From assembly GCF_001658005.1 (NCBI RefSeq), contig NZ_CP015988.1:62001-126000 (forward strand): a stretch of 64,000 nucleotides of DNA. Reading direction: 5' to 3'. Below the pieces are notes generated by a model. The model searched no databases and had not been told where the DNA came from. It was given only the letters and a program-made list of their open reading frames with translations. Made by a program: the position numbers and the translations under genes. Source of the DNA: Sphingobium sp. EP60837 (GTDB lineage: Bacteria > Pseudomonadota > Alphaproteobacteria > Sphingomonadales > Sphingomonadaceae). Below are positions 40,967 through 50,725 of the stretch, in pieces (the stretch's first letter is position 1; every line of letters starts with the position of its first letter).

Positions 40967-42127
40967 ATGAATTTTTCGCTAACCGATGAACAGGCGCTTT
41001 TTGCTGAATCGGTGCGCCGGTTCGCCAACGATCAGCTGAAGGAAGGCGCCCTGGAGCGCGCGCACAGCGCTGATTATCCATGGGAGGTTGCACAGCTTCT
41101 TGCTCAGCAGGGCCTGCTCGGCATCACCATCGCACCCGAAGACGGCGGCGTGGGCGGCACATTGATGGACGCGGTGATCGCTATCCAGGAACTGTCTCTC
41201 GTCTGCCCGAAGAGCGCCGATATCATCCAGGCCGGCAATTTCGGCGCCATCCGCACCTTCGCGGAATATGCCTCGCCCGAGCAAAAGGCGAAGTGGCTGC
41301 CCGACCTGCTCGCCGGCAAGAAGATCATTTCCTTGGGTATGACGGAGCCCGACGCGGGCTCGGCCGCAACCGACCTGCGCACGTCGGCGACCGAAGACGG
41401 CGACGACTATGTTATTAACGGGCAAAAAATTTTCGGCACGCATAGCCGCGAGGCGTCGGTCTTCCTGGTCTACTGCCGTTTCGCGCCGGGGATCGATGGC
41501 ATCGGGTCGCTCCTGATCGAGCGGGGCACGCCCGGCTTTACCGTCGGCAAGCCGGCCGCATTCATGAGTGGCGAGGAATGGTGCCCGCTCTATTTCGAAA
41601 ATGTGCGCGTGCCCAAGAAGAACATCTTGCTTGGCCCCGGAGGGTTCAAGCGGCAGATCGCCGCCTTCAACGCGGAACGGATCGGCAACACCGCGCGGTC
41701 CCTGGCTATTGGCCGGCACGCCTTCAATCTCGCCCGTGACTATGCATCCGAACGGAAGCAGTTCGGCCGGCCGCTGTGCGAATTCCAGGGGCTGCAGTGG
41801 AAGTTCGCCGACATGGCGATGAAGCTCGAATCGGCGCAACTGCTGCTCTACAAGGCGGCGGTGGGCGCGGACACGGGCCTGCCGTCCGCCTACGACACCA
41901 CGCTTGCCAAGCTGGCCTGCAACCAGGTGGGTTTCGAAGTCGCCTGCGAATCGGTGCAGATCATGGGCGGGATGGGCTATTCCCGTGAGACGCTTGCCGA
42001 ATATTGTATGTTGCGTACCAAGGGTTGGATGATCGCTGGCGGTTCGGTGGAAATGATGAAGAACCGTATGGCTGAATTCATCTTTGACCGGCGCTTCAGC
42101 CAGCGACTGCCAAAGTCCGCCGGCTGA
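40967..42127 (+). CDS. Acyl-CoA dehydrogenase
   Basis: FAD enzyme of 386 residues that introduces the alpha,beta double bond into an acyl-CoA. SLGMTEPDAGSAATDLRT is the flavin/substrate signature, RKQFGRPLCEFQGLQ the second, and QIMGGMGYSRE the third. The C-terminal Glu of GGSVEMMKNRMAE is at the catalytic-base position of the family. The ATG at 40967 has GGAGG five bases upstream; the ATG at 40964 is too close. A crotonase/HAD-like fusion follows 12 bases later, making a two-step beta-oxidation pair. Confidence 0.95.
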   Translation: MNFSLTDEQALFAESVRRFANDQLKEGALERAHSADYPWEVAQLLAQQGLLGITIAPEDGGVGGTLMDAVIAIQELSLVCPKSADIIQAGNFGAIRTFAEYASPEQKAKWLPDLLAGKKIISLGMTEPDAGSAATDLRTSATEDGDDYVINGQKIFGTHSREASVFLVYCRFAPGIDGIGSLLIERGTPGFTVGKPAAFMSGEEWCPLYFENVRVPKKNILLGPGGFKRQIAAFNAERIGNTARSLAIGRHAFNLARDYASERKQFGRPLCEFQGLQWKFADMAMKLESAQLLLYKAAVGADTGLPSAYDTTLAKLACNQVGFEVACESVQIMGGMGYSRETLAEYCMLRTKGWMIAGGSVEMMKNRMAEFIFDRRFSQRLPKSAG

Positions 42128-42139
42128 CGATCGTTCGTG

Positions 42140-43885
42140 ATGAGCAGCGGCAATAAGAGCGATGTCGTTCGGTTGGAGAAGCGGGACGACATCGGTATTA
42201 TAACGATCGACAATCCGCCGATCAACGCAGGCGCCCGTGGGGTTCGGATCGGGTTGTTGGCGGCGGTGCAGGCGTTCAGCGAGGATTCCGGACTTGCCGC
42301 CGGCGTGCTGATTGGCGCCGGACGCATGTTCATGGCGGGATCGGATATGCGTGAAATTAATGCGCCTGTGCTGGATCCAATCCTTCCAGAAGTCATCGGC
42401 GCTATCGAGCGCTGCCCCAAGCCGATCGTTGCAGCCATCGCCGGCGCGGCGCTGGGCGGTGGCTACGAACTGTCGCTGGGCTGTGACGCGCGCATCGCTT
42501 CGCCCGAGGCTGTCGTCGGACTGCCCGAGTGCGCCCTGGGCATGATGCCGGGCGCGGGCGGAACCCAGCGACTGCCGCGTTTGGCGGGACTGCCGGTCTC
42601 CATCCGCCTCATTTGCTCGGGCGAGCGCGTGAAGGCGCGGCGCGCGGCCGAAATCGGAATGATCGACAAGGTGGTCGACGGGCCCCTGCTGGAAGAGGCC
42701 ATCGCCTTTGCGCGGGGCCTTGGTGGACGCAAGCGCCGGGTGATGGAGATGACGGCGCCGGACTGCGACCCTGCCGACCTTGATCGGGCGAAGGTGGATG
42801 CGCTGGCTGCGGGGGGTGGGCGGCCGCATATCCAACTCGCCATCGATGCAGTCGAATGGTGCCGCACACGCCCCGGCGATGAAGCGCTGCGCGAGGAACG
42901 GAAGATATTCGACCGCCTGCGGACCGGGCCTGAAGCCGAGGCAATGTTGCATCTGTTCTTCGCAGAGCGAGACAGCATGAAGGATGCCAGCGTCGATCTA
43001 TCGTCCTCCGCGTCCCTCGACCATGTGGCGATCGTCGGCATAGGACCTGATTGCGATGCGCTGGCGGCGGCCATGGTTCGCCGTGGGCACAGCGTCGTGC
43101 TTGTCAGCGAGTTGAGCGATCTCGACGCAGTGTCATCTTGCGACGTCATATTCGTTGCCGAGCAGGCGAACGACGATCGGATCGGGGCGTTGCTTGTGCG
43201 GCTGTCCGCACATGCGCGTGCCCATGCAGTTGTTCTGGTCGCTGGGGGTGGCCAGACGGTCGCCACTCTGGAAAAAGCCTTCGGCCGTTCGGGCAAATTG
43301 TGCGGATGGCGGGGCATGGCTGGCGCGGCAGGGTCCGGCATTGTGGAGATCGTGCGGCAGGCCCGAACGGAGCCGCGCACCCTGGCGACCGCTCTGGCTC
43401 TCGCAAAAGCTGCCGGACAGATGGCGGTCATGGTAGGCGATAGTGAGGGGCTGGTGGGCCGCCGCATTGCCGCGGCGGCGCACCGAAGCTGTGTCCTACT
43501 ACAGGAGCAGGGTGTTCGGGCTGAACAGCTCCGGGAGGTGCTGACGAGATTTGGCCTGCCGGTTCCCCCGCTTTCGGAAGCGACAAGGGCGGAGCCCCAA
43601 ACAACGATGGATGACGAGCAGATCGCGTCCTGGATATTGGTGGCCATAGCGAACGAGGCTGCGCTGATGCTGGCGGCCGGAAGAGTCCGTTCACCCGGCG
43701 ACGTCGACTTGCTCCTGACCAACGCCTATGGTTTTCCGCGCCATGAAGGCGGCATCGGTCTTTGGGCCCGTCGGCAGCAGCGCGCCAATCTCAAACAGGT
43801 CGTGGGGATGCTGGCTGAAGCCTCCGGCGAACGTTTCGAGAGGGCACCGGACGTCGCCTTGGATGCGCTCTGCGGAGAAGGTTGA
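42140..43885 (+). CDS. Enoyl-CoA hydratase fused to a degenerate HAD-like region
   Basis: A 581-residue protein with FadB/FadJ-like order but shorter than their about 700-730 residues. The crotonase half (1-190) is complete, with both catalytic Glu positions (GGGYELSLGCD and GLPECALGMMPGAGG). The 3-hydroxyacyl-CoA dehydrogenase half is eroded: the NAD motif is VGIGPDCDA (third Gly lost), the G-x-HFFNP segment carrying the catalytic His is GWRGMAGAAG, and NRI is GRRI. Hydration therefore looks functional and dehydrogenation not. GTG 42137 is an alternative start. SDRs nearby could supply the missing oxidation. Confidence 0.88.
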   Translation: MSSGNKSDVVRLEKRDDIGIITIDNPPINAGARGVRIGLLAAVQAFSEDSGLAAGVLIGAGRMFMAGSDMREINAPVLDPILPEVIGAIERCPKPIVAAIAGAALGGGYELSLGCDARIASPEAVVGLPECALGMMPGAGGTQRLPRLAGLPVSIRLICSGERVKARRAAEIGMIDKVVDGPLLEEAIAFARGLGGRKRRVMEMTAPDCDPADLDRAKVDALAAGGGRPHIQLAIDAVEWCRTRPGDEALREERKIFDRLRTGPEAEAMLHLFFAERDSMKDASVDLSSSASLDHVAIVGIGPDCDALAAAMVRRGHSVVLVSELSDLDAVSSCDVIFVAEQANDDRIGALLVRLSAHARAHAVVLVAGGGQTVATLEKAFGRSGKLCGWRGMAGAAGSGIVEIVRQARTEPRTLATALALAKAAGQMAVMVGDSEGLVGRRIAAAAHRSCVLLQEQGVRAEQLREVLTRFGLPVPPLSEATRAEPQTTMDDEQIASWILVAIANEAALMLAAGRVRSPGDVDLLLTNAYGFPRHEGGIGLWARRQQRANLKQVVGMLAEASGERFERAPDVALDALCGEG

Positions 43886-43952
43886 CAGACACCTCGCCCT
43901 TGCAGGTTGAGGAAATCTCCTCGCCCGATCGCGCGGGATCAGAAAGTCTCTG

Positions 43953-45596
43953 TTATATGCCGGGACTTGGGAGTTCTTCCCTTTCGGTATCAGTTTCCTT
44001 CGACCGGGGGTAGGCCAACGTATAGTGGACCTCGAGCTTGTCCTCCGCCCTGTGAAGGCCAAGAACAAGCTTGTTGATTTCCACACTTTCCGCGGTGCGA
44101 CGCCAATGCAACCGCTGGGCCTCTGCCCAGTTCGTGACGCGGTAGCGTTCGAACCACAAATCGGGCTCGTGGATGTCGCGTGACAGGCTCCAGCGGCTCG
44201 CGCCATCGCGCAGCCTCAGTCGGCGCTTCTTCTGCATCGCCTGAAGGAAAAGGGGAACGTCCCCCTCACGAATGCGATAATGTATTGTCGCAATGATGGG
44301 GCCGTCAAATGGGTCGAGCGCAAGTTTGGGTCGGGGTTCGATCTGGTGCGGCACGCCATCGTGCAGGGCGGCCCCGGGCTCCCCCACACGAAACCAGCGT
44401 CCGCCCAGCGCCGCGGCAATCATCAGTCCGGCAGAGGACAGCAGGGAAAATTCCAATCCTGGCGTAGCCGCCAATGTTCCCCACGTGAGGCTGCCCAGGG
44501 CATTGCCGCCGAATATGATGGATTGGTAGATCGCGGTGGTTCGGCTCAAAACCCAGCGTGGAGAGGAAACCTGAACCGCCGCATTCAGCGTCACCTGAAC
44601 GAAGGTCCAGCAGATGCCACACAGAACGCCGCCAGCAACCGTCAGGAGAAGAAGGCGGCTGAGCGCGATGCATATCGCGCCCAGGGCGAACAATGTATAG
44701 CTTACGGCCAGAGCGGGCTCCAGCGCTAACATGCAACGGAAGCGCCCCAGGAGAAGCACGCCTGCCACTGCGCCGATGCCGAAGGCGCCCAGAAGCGCGC
44801 CAAAAACCTCGGGACCGCCGTTCAGAAAATCCCGTGCGACGAGCGGAAGCAGCGCCAATATAGCCACTGCCGCTATATTGAATGCGCACGCTCGCAGGGA
44901 AATGCGGACAAGTTGGGGCGAGAAGGCGAAGAATCTGGCGCCCGCGACCACGGCTCCCCTCAGCGTTTCAATGGGAACCTCGGAACCGGCGATCTTGCGC
45001 GGCCAGCCCCGGACGAAGGCGATTACGGTCAGATTGGCGAAGGCATTAGCCAGGAAGGCGACGAACACGCCAGCCAGGGAGACGATCGCACCGCCAATGG
45101 CCGGGCCGAAGCTCCGTGCGATGTTGAGGTTGCTGGCGTTGAGACCGATTGCCTGCGGCACTTCGCGTCTGGGGACCAGATCAAGCACCATCGACTGCCA
45201 GCCGGGATAATAGACGGCGCGTCCGCATCCGATCAGAAAAGTGCACAGCAGCAGCAGACCCGGCGTCAGCAGGCCCAGATGGGCACCTGCGGCCAAGGCG
45301 GAGGAGACGGCAACGAGAAAAGCCTGAGACCACAAGATGACGGTTCGCTGTCCCAGAATATCGGAAACAGCCCCCCCGGGAAGAGACAGGAGCATGACCG
45401 GCATCGCCACCGACGCTTGCACCAGCGCGATCATCTGAGCGGAGGCGCCGAGCGACAGCATGAGCCAGGAAGCGCCGACCAATTGTATTTGCCAGCCGAA
45501 ATTGGCACTCATACCCGTCAGCCAGTAGATCAGGAACTTGCGGTGGCGAAACGCCCTCAACGGTCCGGAAAGCATCATTGCCCAGCTGCTTTGCAT
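43953..45596 (-). CDS. MFS_3 (EntS-like) transporter with C-terminal ABM-like domain
   Basis: A 547-residue protein: about 400 residues of a 12-helix MFS of the enterobactin-exporter-like family (RAFRHRKFLIYWLTGMSANF at the start), then a soluble C-terminal domain (residues 430-530, DGPIIATIHYRIREGD through HWRRTAESVEINKLV). The tail resembles the antibiotic-biosynthesis monooxygenase ferredoxin-like fold found attached to this family. It is divergent from a PrpD gene and probably exports a small compound; the tail's job is unknown. Confidence 0.88.
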   Translation of the reverse strand: MQSSWAMMLSGPLRAFRHRKFLIYWLTGMSANFGWQIQLVGASWLMLSLGASAQMIALVQASVAMPVMLLSLPGGAVSDILGQRTVILWSQAFLVAVSSALAAGAHLGLLTPGLLLLCTFLIGCGRAVYYPGWQSMVLDLVPRREVPQAIGLNASNLNIARSFGPAIGGAIVSLAGVFVAFLANAFANLTVIAFVRGWPRKIAGSEVPIETLRGAVVAGARFFAFSPQLVRISLRACAFNIAAVAILALLPLVARDFLNGGPEVFGALLGAFGIGAVAGVLLLGRFRCMLALEPALAVSYTLFALGAICIALSRLLLLTVAGGVLCGICWTFVQVTLNAAVQVSSPRWVLSRTTAIYQSIIFGGNALGSLTWGTLAATPGLEFSLLSSAGLMIAAALGGRWFRVGEPGAALHDGVPHQIEPRPKLALDPFDGPIIATIHYRIREGDVPLFLQAMQKKRRLRLRDGASRWSLSRDIHEPDLWFERYRVTNWAEAQRLHWRRTAESVEINKLVLGLHRAEDKLEVHYTLAYPRSKETDTEREELPSPGI

Positions 45597-45681
45597 GACA
45601 GAAAAATTCTCTCGCCCGGCATCAAACCCCCAGCGTTCGTGCGAATTTCGTCACTGGCGGCGTTAGATATGCCTAAGCCGC

Positions 45682-45715
45682 TTGACAACAGCACAATCAT
45701 AATTAATGTCATAAT
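45682..45715. promoter_or_regulatory. Candidate promoter/operator in the divergent MFS_3/PrpD spacer
   Basis: TTGACA at 45682-45687, followed 16 bases later by TAATGT, resembles a promoter reading toward the PrpD gene. Two copies of TCATAAT (45697 and 45709) lie 12 bases apart on the same strand face. It is the most AT-rich part of the 257-base spacer. Tentative. Confidence 0.3.
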
Positions 45716-45853
45716 ATGAGAATAGATAAGGATTGGTGCAGAGCAAGGATAAAACGCGTCTGACGCGCTATGGAAGCTCCATCGAACGAGGTTATGGCGC
45801 GCAAGGAATTCTCCTTCTGTTGCGCCGAGCGATATCAGGGAGAGATACTCAAG

Positions 45854-47221
45854 ATGACAAAACTCACCGCTGAAATCGGCGAATTCCTCGCTGATATCCA
45901 GTATAGTAATATACCAGAGAGTGTTCTGCCGGTAATTCGCGATGCCTTCACCGACACCGTCGGGGTGGTGATGGCGGGCATTGATCAGCCTATTTCGGGC
46001 ATTCTGCGCCGCACTCTTGTGGAACCGGCCGGGCGACAGGAGGCTCGAGCCTGCCTGTCCTCGCGTCAGGTCGCTGCGCCGGACGCCGCTTTGCTCGCTG
46101 GCGCGATCGCGCATGCTTTGGATTATGGTTGCCAAACCATGTCCGGCCATCCTGGCGGTGTGCTCGTCCCTGCGATTCTTGCCGAGGCTGAAGTTTTGGG
46201 TTCCACGGGCGAGGAAATGGTGACCGCCTTCCTGGCCGGATACGAAGTCTGGTGTGAAATCTGGCGCCGCAACAGAAATTATCACAAGGCCGGCTGGCAC
46301 CCGACCGCCCTGCTGGGACCACTCGCTTCCGCAGCGGCCTGTTCGGTGCTTCGCAAGCTGCCAGCGCATAAGGCGCAGATGGCGATCGCGATCGCCGCGA
46401 GCCATTCAGGCGGCTTGTTTTCCAATTTCGGTTCGATGACCAAGGGCTATCATTCTGGCATGGCGTCGCGCAACGGCGTCGTCGCCGCTCGCCTGGCCGA
46501 TGCGGGCATGACGGGTGGACCCGACGCCATCGAGAATATCCAGGGCTATCTCACCGCCTTCTCGTCCGGCGGCGAGCCGGATGTGGATTCGCCTTCGCAG
46601 CTGGGCAAGGAATGGTATCTTCCGCGCTTCAAGCTGCAGTTCAAGATGCATCCCTCCTGCTTCTTCATGCACCGCTCCTTTGAAGGAACGATGAAAATGC
46701 TCGAGGGGCGAAGGATCGATCCGCAGGAGGTCGAGTCGGTCGAAGTCACGATGGGACGCGGCCAGGTCACGGTCCTTGTCCATCATCAGCCGCAGAACCA
46801 GTATCAGGCACAGTTTAGCGGAGAGTTCGGCATCGCGGCGGCAGTGATCCTCGGGAAATTCGGCGTGCCGGAAATCGCCGACGACGTAGTCAGCCGGCCG
46901 GATATGCAGGCCTTCTATCCCAAGGTGAAACTCAATCCGGTGGATGAGTTTGACCCGCGCGATCCTGTATTCTCGCCAACGGAAAGCGTCGTCATGAAAC
47001 TGAAGAATGGCGAGCTGATCGACAGCGGACCGATCGCCACGATTCCCGGCTACGCGGGCGAACCGCTGACGACCGAAGAGTTGTGGACGAAATTCGCGGA
47101 ATGCACCGAGCAGACCCATAGCCCGGACGAAGCTTTGCAGCTGTTCGAGCTGCTCCAGCGGGTCGACACGCTCAAGGGCGCGTCTGACCTGCCGACCTGC
47201 AACAGAATTTTCCGCGATTAA
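45854..47221 (+). CDS. MmgE/PrpD family protein
   Basis: The third PrpD-fold protein in the window, 455 residues from ATG 45854 (MTKLTAEIGEFL), which has AGGGAGAG upstream; the in-frame ATG at 45770 would add 28 residues unlike the family. It has the helical N-terminal domain with DTVGVVMAG, the LDYGCQTMSGHPGG segment replacing the usual LDFDD, and KMHPSCFFMHR in the middle. It is first in a series with a ThDP enzyme, an ALDH and an SDR. The LDYG change may alter specificity compared with the other two copies. Confidence 0.88.
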   Translation: MTKLTAEIGEFLADIQYSNIPESVLPVIRDAFTDTVGVVMAGIDQPISGILRRTLVEPAGRQEARACLSSRQVAAPDAALLAGAIAHALDYGCQTMSGHPGGVLVPAILAEAEVLGSTGEEMVTAFLAGYEVWCEIWRRNRNYHKAGWHPTALLGPLASAAACSVLRKLPAHKAQMAIAIAASHSGGLFSNFGSMTKGYHSGMASRNGVVAARLADAGMTGGPDAIENIQGYLTAFSSGGEPDVDSPSQLGKEWYLPRFKLQFKMHPSCFFMHRSFEGTMKMLEGRRIDPQEVESVEVTMGRGQVTVLVHHQPQNQYQAQFSGEFGIAAAVILGKFGVPEIADDVVSRPDMQAFYPKVKLNPVDEFDPRDPVFSPTESVVMKLKNGELIDSGPIATIPGYAGEPLTTEELWTKFAECTEQTHSPDEALQLFELLQRVDTLKGASDLPTCNRIFRD

Positions 47222-47284
47222 CCGCTGCCGACTACATCTGTGCCTCAGCGGCTAACATATCAATTCGACTGAAGGATGTCTCAA

Positions 47285-49108
47285 ATGGAACAGAAAATGA
47301 TCACTGTCTCCGCAGCGATCGCCAAGCTGCTGGAGCAGATGGGGACCGAATTTGCCTATGGCGTCAACGGCCATGGTAACTGGGGACTGCTCGACGCGCT
47401 GGTTCACGAAACCAACATCACCTGCATCGGCGCCAAGATGGAAGACCAGGCGGTCGAGCTGGCGGACGGCTACTGGCGCCTGAAGCGCGGCGCGCCGCTG
47501 CCGATCGTGACGACCAGCGTCGGGCCGGGCAACATGAATATCGTTCCCGCCGTGGCCACCGCCTTCTACGAATCGATCGGCATGCTGGTGCTGGCAGGCG
47601 TCGGCGCCACGCACTGGTTCGACCGCGGCGGCATCGAGGAAGCCTATCGCGACGGTCCCGAGGACTGGACGGCGGCGCTCAAGCCGATTTCTAAAAAGGC
47701 GTTCATGGCCACCCGGCCCGACACCTGCATCGACATGTTCCTGCGCGCCTATCAGACCGCGCTTTCGGGTCGCCCGGGTCCGGTCGTCATGGCGATCCCG
47801 TTCGACATTCAGCACGCGCTGATCCCTGATGATCTTCCCGATCCGCGTCCCTACATGCGCTTCCGTCCGCCGGCACCGGACCCGCAGGGCGTCCGCGAAG
47901 CGATCGAACTGCTCAAGAAGGCCGAGCGTCCGATGGTCGTGGTGGGCAGCGGCATCGCAAACAGCCGCGCCAATGACGCGCTGCAGAAGTTCGCCGAAGC
48001 GACCGGCACGCCCGTCGCCACGACATCGAGCGGCAAGGCGGCGATTTCGGAAAAGCACCGCCTTTCGCTCGGCTGCGTCGGACGCGCGGGAACCCTGCAT
48101 GCCAACCATGCCGCGCGCCGTTCGGACCTAGTCATCGGCGTCGGCACCCACTTTACCGACATCGACACCGGCGGCTGGACGCTGTTCGACATTCCGAACA
48201 ACGCCAAGCTGGTCCATATCGACATCGACACGTCGGAACTCGGCCGCGCCTATCCGACCGCTGTTGCCCTGACCTCGGACGCCCGTCTGGGCCTGGAAGC
48301 TTTGACCGAGGCTGCGGGTGCCGCCGGGATCACCGAGAAGTCGGCCTGGACCGATGAACTGGTCAAGGAGCGGGACGCCTTCAACGAAGCGGTCAAGCCG
48401 CTGCGCACGTCGGACATTTCCCCGCTGCACTATGCCCGCGTCTGCGAAGACGCGAGCCAGGTGATCGAGGAAAAATGCCCGGAGATGGCGGTGTTCTTCG
48501 ACACCGGGCATATGCTCAGCTACGGGCCGCCCTTCGTGCGTGCGTCGTCGCGCAACGTCTATCACAGCGGGTTCCTCCATCGCATGGGCTGGAGTGCGTC
48601 CGCCGCGATCGGGGCCAGCATGGCGAGCGGCGGCAAGCCTGCCCTGGCCCTGATGGGCGACGGCGCCTTCATCATGCGCTCGACCGTGATGATCACCGCG
48701 GTCGAGCAGAAGCTGCCCGTCGTCGTCGTCGTATTCGACAACCGCTCGCTTCAGGTCGAGCGCGAGGCGATGCTTAAAATCTACGGCCGCGAATCGCTGT
48801 GCGATTTCCGCAAGGTCGGCGAGGAGGAGCTTTGGGGCCCTGACTTCGTGATGATGGCGAAGGGCATGGGTTGCGAGGCGATCCGCGTCGAGAAGGCCGA
48901 TGAGTTCAAGCCGGCGTTTGAACAGGCTTTCGCCAGCGGCCAGCCGACCGTGATCAGCGTGGCGACGGAGATCGAGACGCCGCAATATCGTTCGGCCTGG
49001 TATCCCTATCCGAAGAACTATCATGACACCTGGAAGCCGGGGCCGGTCCCGGGTTCTGAAGGAAATCACGGCTTTGTCATGCCGACCTTCACAAAGACTG
49101 AATCGTAA
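47285..49108 (+). CDS. Thiamin diphosphate-dependent enzyme, acetolactate-synthase-like
   Basis: A 607-residue ThDP enzyme of the acetolactate synthase/benzoylformate decarboxylase/oxalyl-CoA decarboxylase superfamily. The N-terminal Glu that activates the cofactor is in KMEDQAVELADGY. The central FAD/CoA-like domain spans about 200-330. The C-terminal GDG-x(n)-N motif is GDGAFIMRS followed by VVVFDN, which binds Mg-ThDP. The ATG at 47285 is preferred because AAGGA lies 8 bases upstream; the ATG at 47276 overlaps that site. A carboligase or 2-oxoacid decarboxylase is likely; with the ALDH 10 bases downstream, decarboxylation to an aldehyde then oxidation is an attractive inference. Confidence 0.92.
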   Translation: MEQKMITVSAAIAKLLEQMGTEFAYGVNGHGNWGLLDALVHETNITCIGAKMEDQAVELADGYWRLKRGAPLPIVTTSVGPGNMNIVPAVATAFYESIGMLVLAGVGATHWFDRGGIEEAYRDGPEDWTAALKPISKKAFMATRPDTCIDMFLRAYQTALSGRPGPVVMAIPFDIQHALIPDDLPDPRPYMRFRPPAPDPQGVREAIELLKKAERPMVVVGSGIANSRANDALQKFAEATGTPVATTSSGKAAISEKHRLSLGCVGRAGTLHANHAARRSDLVIGVGTHFTDIDTGGWTLFDIPNNAKLVHIDIDTSELGRAYPTAVALTSDARLGLEALTEAAGAAGITEKSAWTDELVKERDAFNEAVKPLRTSDISPLHYARVCEDASQVIEEKCPEMAVFFDTGHMLSYGPPFVRASSRNVYHSGFLHRMGWSASAAIGASMASGGKPALALMGDGAFIMRSTVMITAVEQKLPVVVVVFDNRSLQVEREAMLKIYGRESLCDFRKVGEEELWGPDFVMMAKGMGCEAIRVEKADEFKPAFEQAFASGQPTVISVATEIETPQYRSAWYPYPKNYHDTWKPGPVPGSEGNHGFVMPTFTKTES

Positions 49109-49117
49109 GGACCATAG

Positions 49118-50578
49118 ATGAGCGTGCTTCAGCTTCAGGACCCGCAGCTTCTTCGGAACCTGGCCTTTGTTGACGGTAAATGGGTGGGCGCCGATAGCGG
49201 CGCCACCCTGGACGTCATCAATCCAGCAACGGGTGAAAGCGTCGGAACCGTGCCCGACATGGGTGCGTCGGAGGCCAGACGCGCTATCGCTGCGGCAGAG
49301 GTGGCCCTGGTTCAGTGGCGAGAGACGCTTGCCAAGGACCGGGGGCGCCTGCTGCGGCGTTGGTTTGACCTGATTATCGAAAATACCGACGATCTGGCTC
49401 GCATTCTGACCGCGGAGCAGGGCAAGCCCCTGGCCGAGGCAAAAAGTGAGATCGTCACGGGCGCGGCGTTCATCGAATGGTTCGCCGAAGAGGCGCGCCG
49501 GACTTATGGCGACACTATTCCGACGCCAGCGCCCGACCGCCGCATTGTCGTCATAAAGCAGCCGATAGGCGTCTGTGCGGCCATCGCGCCGTGGAATTTT
49601 CCCAGTACGATCATCACCCGCAAGGTGGCGGCCGCTCTTGCCGCCGGTTGCACCATGGTCGTGCGGCCCGCCAGCACGACGCCCTTTTCGGCGCTGGCGC
49701 TGGCAGAACTTGCCGATCGTGCGGGCATTCCCAAGGGCGTCTTCAGCGTCGTGGTCGGGGATCCGATCGCGATCGGCGGCGAATTCACGTCCAACCCAGT
49801 GGTGCGAAAGCTGTCCTTCACCGGGTCGACCCAGGTGGGCAAGCTGTTGATGCAGCAATGCGCCGGTACCATCAAAAAGGTGGCTCTCGAATTGGGGGGG
49901 AACGCGCCCTTCATCGTGTTCGATGACGCCGACGTGGATGCGGCAGTCGCCGGAGTCATGGGGTCGAAGTTCAGGAATGCGGGCCAGGCCTGTGTGGGCA
50001 CGAACCGGATCTATGTCCAGAACGGCGTCTATGATGCATTCGTCGGCAAGCTGTTGCAGGAAGTGGCGAAGCTGAAGGTCGGGAATGGCGCCGATCCCGA
50101 CATCAACTTCGGCCCGGTCCACGATCTCAAGGGCGTGCAGAAGACCGAGGAACATATTGCCGACGCGGTAGCAAAGGGCGCCAAACTGCTCGCGGGCGGC
50201 AAGCGCCATGCACTTGGCCGCTCCTTCTTCGAACCGACGGTGATCGGGGAGGCCAACGCGACCATGAAGGTCGCGCGCGAGGAAACGTTTGGGCCGCTCG
50301 CCTCGGTATTCCGCTTCAGCGAGGAAGATGAACTCATCGCTGCCGCCAACGACACCGAATATGGCCTGGCGTCCTATTTCTACAGCCGCGACATCGGCCG
50401 CATCTGGCGGGTCGCGGAGGCTCTGGAAACGGGCATGGTCGGCGTGAACATCGGCCTGATGGCCAATGAGGCCGTGCCGTTCGGCGGGATCAAGGAGTCG
50501 GGCATCGGCCGCGAAGGCTCCTACCAGGGGATCGAGGAGTATCTGGAGGTCAAATATATCTGCATGGCGGGCCTCTAG
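49118..50578 (+). CDS. NAD(P)-dependent aldehyde dehydrogenase, succinate-semialdehyde type
   Basis: A 486-residue ALDH. PWNFP opens the cofactor site, FTGSTQVGK binds the nucleotide, ELGGNAPFIVFDDAD holds the general-base Glu, and NAGQACVGTNR the catalytic Cys. Length and these motifs match succinate- or glutarate-semialdehyde dehydrogenases (GabD-like). It starts 10 bases after the ThDP enzyme, so co-translation is likely and its aldehyde may come from that enzyme. The true substrate is unproven. Confidence 0.95.
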   Translation: MSVLQLQDPQLLRNLAFVDGKWVGADSGATLDVINPATGESVGTVPDMGASEARRAIAAAEVALVQWRETLAKDRGRLLRRWFDLIIENTDDLARILTAEQGKPLAEAKSEIVTGAAFIEWFAEEARRTYGDTIPTPAPDRRIVVIKQPIGVCAAIAPWNFPSTIITRKVAAALAAGCTMVVRPASTTPFSALALAELADRAGIPKGVFSVVVGDPIAIGGEFTSNPVVRKLSFTGSTQVGKLLMQQCAGTIKKVALELGGNAPFIVFDDADVDAAVAGVMGSKFRNAGQACVGTNRIYVQNGVYDAFVGKLLQEVAKLKVGNGADPDINFGPVHDLKGVQKTEEHIADAVAKGAKLLAGGKRHALGRSFFEPTVIGEANATMKVAREETFGPLASVFRFSEEDELIAAANDTEYGLASYFYSRDIGRIWRVAEALETGMVGVNIGLMANEAVPFGGIKESGIGREGSYQGIEEYLEVKYICMAGL

Positions 50579-50725
50579 CTGGGGAGCCGGATTAGGCGCC
50601 ACTTTGCCTGTGACGGATCGATACACACGGACGCAGTCGACGGACAGAGGTGGCGTTCTCCCTAAGGAACAGTTCCATCCTTGGTTTTCGGGTAGCGGCA
50701 TTCGGATCAATTAAAAGGAACCACC

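Noticed and set aside
40979..42952. 657-codon antisense frame over the acyl-CoA dehydrogenase and crotonase genes
   Set aside because: Shadow frame covering two real genes; no start site or family features.
47252..48109. Long open frame antisense to the ThDP enzyme gene
   Set aside because: It is a high-GC shadow; the plus-strand protein has full catalytic motifs and the antisense product resembles nothing.
48128..50710. 860-codon antisense frame across the ThDP enzyme and ALDH genes
   Set aside because: Spans two unrelated genes that are clearly coding on the other strand; composition is the Arg/His-rich type of GC-rich shadow frames.
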